From positions 34,277,501-34,341,500 of the forward strand of contig CM060989.1 of NCBI GenBank assembly GCA_030765065.1: a stretch of DNA of 64,000 nucleotides, read 5' to 3'. This DNA comes from Deroplatys truncata. Lineage: Eukaryota > Arthropoda > Insecta > Mantodea > Mantidae. The notes under the pieces were generated by a model. It worked only from the letters and a program-made list of their open reading frames with translations, searched no databases and was not told where the DNA came from. Every line of letters starts with the position of its first letter. The first letter of the stretch is position 1. A program made the translations under genes and the position numbers. This document shows positions 46,042 to 55,166 of the stretch, in pieces.

Positions 46042-47716
46042 TTGGTTCACAACAGCCCGGTAACGAGAACGGCAATGTATATCGATGTTCATATCTGTAA
46101 CGGTAATTACTTACAAATGTTTGTTTACATCAGTGTTGAAGCCATCTTGTGACGTCATTCTTTGTTAGGTTCGTAGCTCCATCTTGTGTTAGCAATTTGC
46201 ATCAGTGTTAGCTTTTTGTTTAATTTCATTTCAAATGTCCTCCGGCTAGCTATTATCCTGTTGGCTTAGGCACGTATCTCTATACAGGTTGTGAAACGGA
46301 AAGGAATCTTTTATCCAAAAATTACACTGATGAAGAAATTTGTTTTATAATTTTTATTGTCGAACACGTTCACTATCACTTTTACATATTGATTTAGATA
46401 CTCGCCAAACTGAAACTGTTATAATACTTCTTACTTATCACTTTTAATTCACGTACTTCAACTTTGTGTATAATTAACTTTATAATACTTTAGATCTTTC
46501 ATAATTCTGCTGCGCGTAACTTGACGAACTGACTGACTGAAGACGACGTGTAGTATATGAATGCTTTCGGCGAACTGAAGGACTGACTGACGACGTGTAA
46601 TGTGCTAGGAATTTTGATGAACTGGGCGACCGACTGACCTTACCTCTAACTTGGCTTTATATACTCCCACTCCCCGACATGCCTAAAGATTATAAATGAA
46701 CTGCTATTGGCTAATAAAACGCGCCAACATTAGCGTCTATTTTAATATCCAATGAAAACCACGAATACATATTGCTTTTAGGGAGAAAATATTCCAGAAG
46801 TTTCTACCGAAAACGCGCCAACATTACGTAACTTCCTTGTTTCCAATAATGATAAACAGCTCACCCCCCCTCTCTGCATTATTGCGCTATTATTGACAGT
46901 TTCAGTAAGACCCCATAAACTTATTTACCAATAATAATTACAATTAATAAACATCTGAAATCAATGTCACATAAAAATGCATATTCATATTACAATCATT
47001 ATTTACATTTAAGTAATTTGTGATACAAATTACTGCATCATATCGATCACAAAGTGAAAGTCGATTTTGCGCATTGGAATTTCATTTATTTTTAACTGAC
47101 CAATGATATTTTTTCACCTGCATCCAATTTAGCCAACATAATGCGGTTTAGCCAACGTCAAAATTTGATAGAGTAAACATTATCTAAATACATATCCATT
47201 ACATTTCTGATCCCTCTAGTTGTGCCAAGCTTTCATTCCTTTATTTAATGGTATGCATTAAAGTTGTTTATTGTTCTTTTTTAATTTCCACCGGTTTTTG
47301 CTGTTCTTTGTAGCTTTTGTCATTGTTTATGAGGTAATACTCAGTTTTGAGTTGCATATAAACAAACTACAGATACCCTTTCACCAGAGGAACCAACGCT
47401 CATTGGATCGGGATCTGAGGTTAGGAAGCACATTTACTACTAATTTCTTCCAGTTCATGTTTCCAGCTTGCGACTATAGAGAACACTAGCAGCTGCTTCA
47501 TGTGATGGCCGCTTAGAATAATCTCTAGAGTGAAGAGTCTAATATGCACATTAGGGATCTAATATGCTGTGCCCGGGAACGAGAACGAGAAAGTTAAAAG
47601 TTGGGCAAGTCTTCTTTCCTGTTCCCGGGGCCCGGGAAGGCTTCCCGTCGATTGTGAATGCTCCCATTTGAATACATGTATTTCAACTTTCTCGCTCTCG
47701 TTGGTTGTGAACCAGT
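46042..47716 (-). mobile_element. Family D MITE, copy 1, with LTR inserted
   Basis: The ends TTGGTTCACAACAGCCC and GTTGGTTGTGAACCAG are inverted. After removing the LTR (46096-47040) it is about 725 bp and matches the inverse of 53965-54683 over its length, including the CGAGAACGAGAAAG-rich ends. No transposase is seen; it is a non-autonomous element of unknown superfamily. Confidence 0.7.
46096..47040 (-). mobile_element. Solo LTR, copy 2 (inside family D MITE)
   Basis: 945 bp, TGTAACGG to GCATCA on the plus strand (TG...CA), flanked by TATC on both sides (46092-46095, 47041-47044). It shares with copy 1, inverted, GTAATTTGTATCACAAATTA near one end, GGCGCGTTTTATTAGCCAAT in U3, and an inverse TATA box near 46655. 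It has no internal retrotransposon genes. Confidence 0.8.
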
Positions 47717-48259
47717 CTTTACCAGTTTAGTATGATTGGGCGGGGGGTAACACTGCCCTGCAGTATGACCTTTGCAGATCTTCTATATATTCTCAGTATT
47801 GTCACTGATCCAGATGTTTGATGTTCATAATGAACTGAATTAAGCTCTGGACTGTGATGGATGAAAGCTCCTCCAATTTTTGAAATTGACTCCAAAAATT
47901 AGGGTTGTTTGGTGAGAGTGGTGGGCACCGTCTGAAAGCAGGATTCACTTGCTGTCCCTTTCTGTGCAGGTGCCCTCTGAGGAGACATGTCCTGTATAAA
48001 GGCCTGTTGCCCATGAGAGTTTTTCCATCCTTAATTTTAGCAGTTCTTGCAACCTGCTTCTGTCCAATCTCTGTACGAGAGCTTTGGAAAAGTTCTACAT
48101 TTTTCATATTCTCTGAGTAATCAGTCCCTGATAGCTAGCTTATGGTCCTTATGATAGCCCCAGTACTGGTTCAAGTCCAATAAAAGGTTAAGCATTACAG
48201 ACTGTTCAAAGAAATTTGCTTCCATTCAGTTTTGTGCTACATACAAGAATATCACTTAC
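47717..48259. other. Intron sequence, nothing recognised
   Basis: A 101-codon minus-strand open frame (48107-47802) has no recognised motif and no splice context. I do not call it a gene. Confidence 0.35.
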
Positions 48260-48440
48260 CTTTTGTTTTACAAAAGTTAGAACCAGATTTTCCACCTCTT
48301 GCAGCCCACTGAACGCATCTTGAAAGTGATCTTATAAAGCCTTCTTCTCCACTCGGCAGTACAATCTCTCTCAAATTTGCAAATTGTTCCCCAAAGTAAA
48401 CCCTGCAGTAAAAGTTACAGGTGCCATCTGAAAATTGAAC
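48260..48440 (-). CDS. PIKfyve: PIKfyve exon at the start of the kinase domain
   Basis: A 181-bp exon after TTCACCAG and before GTAAGTGAT. It reads VQFSDGTCNFYCRVYFGEQF, ANLREIVLPSGEEGFIRSLS and RCVQWAARGGKSGSNFCKTK plus the first base of an Asp codon. RSLS---W-ARGGKSG-NF is a conserved PIKfyve/Fab1 block at the beginning of the PIP-kinase fold; the glycine-rich GGKSG lies near the nucleotide site in the family. It starts in phase 0, which fits the exon at 51731-51890 (…NIE), and ends in phase 1 into DDRF at 35545. Confidence 0.95.
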
Positions 48441-48719
48441 CTGGTGAACACATCACAAAAATTACAGTTAGTTTTGTCTTTAGTCTATGAAGAGTTTCAA
48501 AACATTGTATGAGAACAAATTTAGTAAGTGTATTACAATTAACACTTTCAGAAATGTGACTATAGGACAATGTCAAGCCTGGCTGCAGGTCTCTGTGACA
48601 TTCTCCTTATTCTTCATTTAGAATATTTTTAGGAAATAAGTTTTAAATTTGTTTTATCAACCACACAGCAGGGATGGTAGTGAAGGTGACAGAAGCATTA
48701 TGTCATCAGAATAAAACAG

Positions 48720-48836
48720 CTTAATTGGACTTGGAAAGGTAGAATCAGACGGCTGAAAAATTCATAGCCGGGATTTAAACAACAGATCTCCCGGTCTCCA
48801 TCCAGTTGCTCTAACCACTGAGCTACCATGGCAGTT
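48720..48836 (-). repeat. tRNA-derived SINE head or tRNA-like pseudogene
   Basis: Minus strand: GCCATGGTAGCTCAGTGGTT, AGAGCAACTGGATGGAGACC, then TTTAAATCCCGGCTATGAAT. A and B boxes are good, but the anticodon arm is irregular. The tail sequence (GAATTTTTCAG, GTCTGATTCTACCTTTCC) is repeated at 49035-49072 without the head. Confidence 0.55.
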
Positions 48837-49072
48837 GCTGGTATGACATTAAATTCCCCAACTGATTCGTATTTTTCCCGGTAAACTAAAAGGAGATCTC
48901 AAATTGTATTGAGATGACATGCCCCAATGGCGACCTACATGTTGTAAGTACTTTAAGTCCTGGGCTTCATAGTTTCAACCACTATTAGGTCAATTAATGG
49001 AATTAATTGTTCTTCCACACAAACCGTGTGTTGGGCAAGTTTGGAAAGGTAGAATCAGACGACTGAAAAATT

Positions 49073-49882
49073 CAATGCCATGGATAAGATTTTTTCCTGT
49101 GAAGGCAAATGTCAGGTAACTCTAACTTCTAGGGACCCCAGGGCCATTTCAGCATTATTTCATTCATTCACCATCTCATATGACCTAATCTGGTTAAAGG
49201 AAAGTAGATGAAATTAAGAAGCAAAAATGAACTGGAACATTTCAAAAGTAGAGTCAGTCACAATAGGAGACAGCAAAAGTGAGGAGGTTGTGAAGGTCTG
49301 ATAAATAAAATATATACAGAAGTTGCTGAAGGTCACACCATTATTTCTTAAGTTGGTCAACAAGTTATGGTTACTTAAAGCATTTATGGTCATTACGTGC
49401 TATTTTACCTCAATTCTGTGTTAAGTGTGAAAGCATAACATTTTGTAAAACTGTGGGGACCAATAAAAAATGTTGTAAATGACAAGAAAATGTTGAATAC
49501 AGGAATGTAAATGTTAGGTAATACTACCTATAAATCTGCAAAACTTAAATTTTTCAATGCAAATGTTTTGTAAACACATTTTATTGTGAACTGTCATCAC
49601 TAAGGCTTGGAAACTGAGGAAAAATTCTTTTCTTTATGAGTGTTGTAAGATGAGACACATTATTATACAGTAAAAGCTGTACTAAGTGACTACCAATGGT
49701 TCCATTGAAAACTGATCTTTTAGAGGGGCGGATGCTTAGTACAGATGACATTTATTTTTTGCACATGTACAATATTAAACTTAGGCATGTAATATAAACG
49801 ACCTGAAATGTAGACTCAGGAACTTTGAACCCTTGGTATAGAACGCAAGTGGTCAGATCCCTTAAACAATAGCATTCTTCCT
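49073..49882. other. Intron sequence, nothing recognised
   Basis: No supported feature. Confidence 0.35.
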
Positions 49883-49893
49883 CCTCACATTTC

Positions 49894-50439
49894 GGACATT
49901 GCCTTTTTAGTCATAGATACCTGCTTAGTGGTGACCCCACACCACTGTGTGAACAGTGTGATGCGCCCTTAATGGTGCATCACATTTTAACAGTGTCAAG
50001 TTTTAGCTCCATTGCGCCTTTGTGTGTGTCTGCCTGTTGGCATAGCCAACGTTTTGGCAGACGACGCGCATGCTGCAGAATGTCTTTTACGTTTTATCAG
50101 TGACATTGGTTTTAGCCGTCGCATTTGATGCGCTGAGCATCTTTTAGCTGTGTGATTTTATATTGTCTTTTTTAAAGGGGGCTCTACTTCCCAGTGGACA
50201 TATGGCGCTCATGTCCCATGCATTCTACAGTTCTTGACACGTCGTTTTACTCTTTTGTTGTTTTGTTTACCCTGTTTTTTGTGGTGGTTTTAAAATTTGA
50301 TGGCTTGTTTTATAGTGTTTTTGACTATGTGGATTTTTACCCTATTTTATTTTTGGATTTCAAATTTTATACTTTGTAAGGACACTGATGAGCTTAACTG
50401 TTTAACATCCTTAAACCGCATCTCCATCATCATCATCAT
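49894..50439 (+). mobile_element. 5'-truncated copy of the I-like LINE
   Basis: Begins within the last ~80 codons of ORF2 (GHCLFSHRYLLSGDPTPLCE, QCDAPLMVHHILT). It continues through the 3' UTR (CAGTGGACATATGGCGCTCA) to the (ATC)n end at 50439. An 11-bp target duplication CCTCACATTTC is exact on both sides (49883-49893, 50440-50450). It is the same family as 54749-60799, in the opposite orientation and older, with frameshifts and stops near the end of the ORF. Confidence 0.9.
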
Positions 50440-50450
50440 CCTCACATTTC

Positions 50451-51379
50451 CTGGAGGTTTACCCATTTTTAGTAAGTACAGTTAATAACGTTGCCAGACT
50501 TCTGAAGTCTGGTTTTAAGAAAAGAACTCTTTCGATTCTTAGAAAAATGCACACTTAGAGAGAGGGGGAGCATAAATAAACAGATTCATCTTCTTTCTCA
50601 CACACAAGAGGCTTCACGGCCACAGCATTCTGTCTTAATTCTGGATGGGAGAGAAAATGGCATTTGAGTTTTGTGTGGTAAAGAGAGATAAATCATGTAG
50701 TCAAACAATACACCTGCTCAGGCGACAATAGATTCAAAGGCAATTTGTAGAAGTGGAAAGGGTGACAGAAAGAAAAGGGACCTAGCACTACATGTATTTG
50801 GGATAGGCATGCTGAAGACCTGTATTATTGTCTCAAAGAACAACTTAAAAATCCTGACATTTTCAAATAAATTAAAAGGGGCTTAAATGAAGAAAATAGC
50901 TCCCAAAGGCTGGTCACTAGCCGGAGAGAGGAGTGGGTTTTTAAATCGGTGCCTGCAAAACACAGTCCCTTAGGGGGGTGGTGTCTTAAAAGGGATGGTT
51001 AAGAGAATTTTCACTATATATGTTAATTTTGGGTCACAGTAGTTCAGAAAATGGTCCACTTTTACCTTTTTTAGCTTATTGGTTCTTTTTTTTTAGGTCT
51101 TCATGCTTTTTTTTGCAACTTCACCTTCTTTTGACTACTTTTACTGCTGTTTCCCAACTTGAGCAACAACAATGATTTATACAGATTAACACAACAATCT
51201 AAAAAAATAACTGATGTCATACATTCGCTTATTAGTGAGTATACAAACTATTCTTACTAAAGTTTATTTTGCTATCTACTTCATTTTAATCCAAATAAAC
51301 CTACACTACATATTTCATTATAGATACATACACAACAGTGATATTCAAATGTTTAAGAATTGGACGCTATACACTGCCT
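50451..51379. other. Intron sequence, nothing recognised
   Basis: No supported feature. Confidence 0.35.
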
Positions 51380-51690
51380 TATAATTCCATACTGTTTCCA
51401 TGCAATCGTGAGAAACAACTGAATGTTGAAAGGACTTTAAAGAATGACAAGTAATGAAAAATTAAAACCATTAATAATGGATATCTTGGAAATGGCTGAT
51501 GCCACAAAAAAAGTTATTTGAAATAAACTGTGTGTTTTAAAGAGATCTACATTTCTTGTGTATGTTTTCTCCTATCACTTAACATTTACCAGTTATAAAA
51601 GATTATACACAATTCCTTTTAAATGAAGAGGACTTCAAAGTCTATTCCCAGAAAATTCAAGATATACATTTTATTTACATAGCACTAAAA
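51380..51690 (-). repeat. Family A repeat fragment
   Basis: Inverse of the middle of the unit: ATGGATATCTTGGAAATGGC, TTTAAAGAGATCTACATTTC, and CAGAAAATTCAAGATATACA, which ends about 40 bases from a PIKfyve donor site. Confidence 0.55.
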
Positions 51691-51730
51691 CTATAGCAGT
51701 CATAAATTACTGCAGCTTATAGTAGCTTAC

Positions 51731-51890
51731 TTCGATATTTGATGCAGATGCTCTGCTACTTTTAGAATCAGTTTTATTGCTTGCAACTGATGGTTCATCT
51801 ACTTCCGATGCTGAGGTGTCATTTCCATTACTTGGTGCACTTCCTGTACTGTACTGTACACCATCCAAAATCTTTGTCCTCCCTGTACTG
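51731..51890 (-). CDS. PIKfyve: PIKfyve linker exon upstream of the kinase domain
   Basis: A 160-bp exon after TTTTTACAG and before GTAAGC. It reads (S)STGRTKILDGVQYSTGSAP, SNGNDTSASEVDEPSVASNK and TDSKSSRASASNIE, a Ser/Thr/Asp-rich linker followed by NIE. This joins in frame to VQFSDG of the next exon; the IEVQFSD-type junction is expected just before the kinase domain. The linker is poorly conserved in the family, so the call rests on phase, splice sites and position. The upstream exons (FYVE, DEP, chaperonin-like and CHK domains) are not seen in this window. Confidence 0.8.
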
Positions 51891-52035
51891 CTGTAAAAAT
51901 AAAGATCAACTATCAACAAATAAGCAATGGTTATTTCCACATTTGTTTTAAACACTGGGAAGACTGTACCAGTGATTTTGACTGGTCAACACTCATTGAA
52001 TTGAAGTAAATCTTACAAGTTTTAGTTTAGAACAG

Positions 52036-52398
52036 TTACATAGGGTTGTTAATACAACTAGTGGCCTGCAGAGCACAGCGGGTTATGCGAGAAAGAGACT
52101 GAATCGTTGGGCATAAAATGTTTATTAAAGACATTACTGACGACGACAACGATAATGATGGAATACTAACCTGTGTTATAAGCAATGTTGTCTCAGCAGC
52201 AATACATCGATGACAACTGTGTATGAAATTCCCGTTCTGTTTCATTAGCTCCTGAGACGTAATTATAGCAAATTGTTGCGTGATATTTGCTTTTAGGTCC
52301 AGATTATTCTGATACACCTTGTTCTTTAAGTTTTCCCATAAATAAAAATCACAAGGTGTCAAATTTTTTAAACCACTATTGATGGTGTAAGATTTCAA
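52036..52398 (-). pseudogene. Tc1/mariner-superfamily transposase, C-terminal piece (inverted)
   Basis: Minus strand: LKNLTPCDFYLWENLKNKVY, LDLKANITQQFAIITSQELM and GNFIHSCHRCIAAE, the C-terminal block of the same family as 32662-33925 (third catalytic Asp in TPCDF). Its natural upstream part lies next to it on the opposite strand (52409-52556). The long open frame beyond AAE is unrelated. Confidence 0.65.
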
Positions 52399-52408
52399 AG
52401 AGGCATTT

Positions 52409-52556
52409 TACAGCCTTTCTTCAAACAACTGACAGACATTGAATGTCAGCAGTTATTCTTTCAGCAGGACTCTGCTACTACACACACTGCTTACGAAACA
52501 CTTTATTTGGTTGATGAGATGTTTAAGGACAGAATTATCAGTACTGAGTTGTGGCC
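52409..52556 (+). pseudogene. Tc1/mariner-superfamily transposase, middle piece
   Basis: Plus strand: FFKQLTDIECQQLFFQQDSA then TTHTAYETLYLVDEMFKDRI and ISTELWP. This is the FQQDGA--H block with the second catalytic Asp (here QQDSA), ending exactly where PP-SPDLT should follow. The following block is on the opposite strand at 52398-52036. Confidence 0.65.
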
Positions 52557-52677
52557 TTGATTTGATGTCTTGTTTCAAAATGTTTTATTTCAAGTTTGCT
52601 GATAAAGAACACTTATTGAAACGATTATTTTGCATTTATTCTATCATTCTCATTCATTTAGTTATATTTAGCTCCTA

Positions 52678-53788
52678 CTGTCCATTCCAAACCAGAGTTC
52701 CCTCTGATGTAAACAGTAGCATGTGCTTCGGCTTGTCATGAACCCAAGAATATACTCTTACGCCAACGTAAATAGTTCCTTAATACACGTATTGTATTAT
52801 GAAATATTAGAGCAGAAAAGGTATAGAACTGCACATTTTATTGCGATTATCATAAGAACTCATCATTAAAGGTAATGGATATATACTAGCTGTTAAGAGA
52901 TGACGAAATATGATTTTTGTCTGCTATTGCGCTAACGCCGAGAGCATCTTGCTTGTTAATACCAACTGTATGCACGACTGCCACTCTCTTACATACACAA
53001 GAAATGCAGCAATGAATTCCCAGAGGTGATATCTGAGTACCGAATAAACACTTTGCGCAACACAGGATATATGATAAGCTAACAGTCATTCATAATACAC
53101 TAACACACACATACTCAGCTCAGGTCAAGTCTTGTGATTTATTGTTGGTATTTGAGTTCACATGGCAGAGGAAGGTGCGTGTAGTGCGAATAAACTGTTC
53201 AAACATAGAAGCGGGAAACAGCTAAAAAGTGGCTAAAAACAAACAATACTTCATATATTCAACTCACTATTACAAAAATACCCGACACTTGCATTATTGC
53301 ATATTAGGAAACTAATATCGATTTTACAGGCGTTTCAGTGAGAAGTGTAACGAAAGTGAGCAGGGAATATAAACAGACATAATACAACATAGAAAAGGAT
53401 AAAATATGGGAACTTGTTTTGTGTGCGACAGTGTTGTGGAATTGTGGTTAAGCTTGTCATTATTTTGGAGAGTAGTTCTGATTCTGATATGGCAGCTGAG
53501 TCATCTTTGGAGGATTTGGATTTGGGTGTTGCACTTTTGCCCGAGGATTGTGATTAACATAAGTAAAATGTTCATTGTCACATACTTATAAAATCAATTG
53601 TTACCTCAGGTTGCATTTTGAACTATGATTCTCACGCAGGGTACACCTTTTTATAGATTAAATAGTGTTCAACAAGCATGTGGGAGGGGAACAAGCAGCC
53701 ATTATGGGCGGGGATTGCGAACTACTTTCGCGCGGATAGTACAAAGAGTTTGTTTTCAGTGAAAGGCATTCTGGTTTGGAATGGACAG
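52678..53788 (+). mobile_element. Family C element, copy 2
   Basis: The ends CTGTCCATTCCAAACCAGAG and CTGGTTTGGAATGGACAG are flanked by TA (52676-52677, 53789-53790). At 1111 bp it is nearly the same length as copy 1. The HTH frame (MAEEGACSANKLFKHRSGKQ) carries a stop after LKSG and a frameshift. It is not nested here, so copy 1 did not simply move with its hAT-like host. Confidence 0.8.
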
Positions 53789-53790
53789 TA

Positions 53791-53964
53791 GTTTGAAGCT
53801 GAATGCTCGCACCAACCCTTCTTGATGGAAAAGTTCCATAGACTTTAGACACTGTGCTGCCGTACATAGCTTCAAAATGCTCCCATGTGGAGATTTTATA
53901 CTTGACTTCATGGTTGCTTTCCCTTCCTCTCTATACAAACTCCTGCCACCCCTCCACAATTAAA
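53791..53964. other. Short unassigned spacer
   Basis: The minus strand has an open stretch (EVKYKISTWEHFEAMYGSTV, SKVYGTFPSRRVGA) that is cut by the family C insertion. It is protein-like, but I do not recognise it. Confidence 0.3.
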
Positions 53965-54683
53965 GCTGGTTCACAACCAACGAAAGCGGTAACCAGAATG
54001 AGAACGACAAAGTTGAAATACCTGTACTGAAATGGGAGCGTTCACAATTGACGTGAAGCCTTCCCGGGCCCCAGGAACGGGAAAGAAGACTTGCCCAACT
54101 TTCTCGTTCTTGTTCCTGGGCATAACATATTAGACTCTTCACTGTTGAGGTTATTCTAGGTGGCCGTGACATGAAACAGTTGCTAGTGCTCTCTATAATC
54201 GCAGGCTGGAAACATTAAAACTGGAAGAAATTAGTAGCATATGTGCTTCCTAACCTCAGATCCTGATACCCACAGGTACATTAAGCATTGGTTCTTCTAG
54301 TGAAAGGGTCATTTGTAGTTTGTTTATATGCAACTCAAAACTGGCTATTGCCTCAAAAATGACAAAAGCTACAAAGAACAGCAAACACCATTGGGAATTA
54401 ATAAGGAACAATAAACAATTTTAATGTATACCTTTAAATAATGGAATAAAGCATGATACGCCTAGAGAAATCGGAAATGTAATGGATATGTATTTAGATA
54501 ATGTTTACTCTATCAAATTTTTATGTTGGCTAATGTGCATTATGTTGGCTGAATTGGAAGCAGGTGAAAAAGTATCATTGGTCACTTAAAAACAAATGAA
54601 ATCCCAATGCGCAAAATTGACTTTCCACTTTATGATCATCGATATGCACTCCCTTTCTCATTACTGGGCTGTTGTGAACCAGC
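53965..54683 (+). mobile_element. Family D MITE, copy 2
   Basis: 719 bp with inverted ends GCTGGTTCACAAC and GTTGTGAACCAGC, flanked by TTAAA and CTTTA. The body matches the inverse of 46042-47716 minus its LTR, and it shows the uninterrupted state (ATCATCGATATGCAC) at the LTR site of the other copy. Confidence 0.75.
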
Positions 54684-54773
54684 CTTTAGAATGCTCTGTC
54701 AGCTCATGAGATCCACTTTATCAAGTGTTAGTGATATCACAGAAACAATGATGATGATGATGATATGCGGTTT

Positions 54774-54808
54774 AAGGGCGCTAAACTGCTATGGTCATCA
54801 GCGCCCTT
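54774..54808 (-). promoter_or_regulatory. 3'-end hairpin of the I-like LINE
   Basis: AAGGGCGCT and AGCGCCCTT form a perfect 9-bp stem with a 17-base loop, just inside the (ATC)n end. The truncated copy keeps a weaker version near 50380-50415. In several LINEs a 3' hairpin is what the reverse transcriptase binds to start copying; that role is inferred here. Confidence 0.5.
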
Positions 54809-55166
54809 ACAGTGTATAAAAGATAAGGTCAAAATATAAAACAGGTAAAAGAACCGCATATTTAAAAACGGGACACAAACCCGCGATGTTCAAAAAGCTA
54901 AAACTAACAATAATATAACAATAACAAATATAACAACAATAACAACAATAACAATAATAACAATAACAACAATAATACCAATAACAACAATAAAAACAAG
55001 ACAAATAGCTGAAAAACCAACACACTAAAAGCATAGGCAGTAAAGGATTAAAACGTGTCAGGAACTGTAGAATGCGAGGGACATGAGCGCCATATGTCCA
55101 CTGGGGATAAGAGTTCCCATAAAAACAGACAGGATAAAAGTACGAAGCTAACAGACGCCCAACGCA

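Noticed and set aside
38654..47040. The two LTRs as the ends of one retrotransposon
   Set aside because: They face in opposite directions, have different target duplications and enclose unrelated DNA, so they are two solo LTRs.
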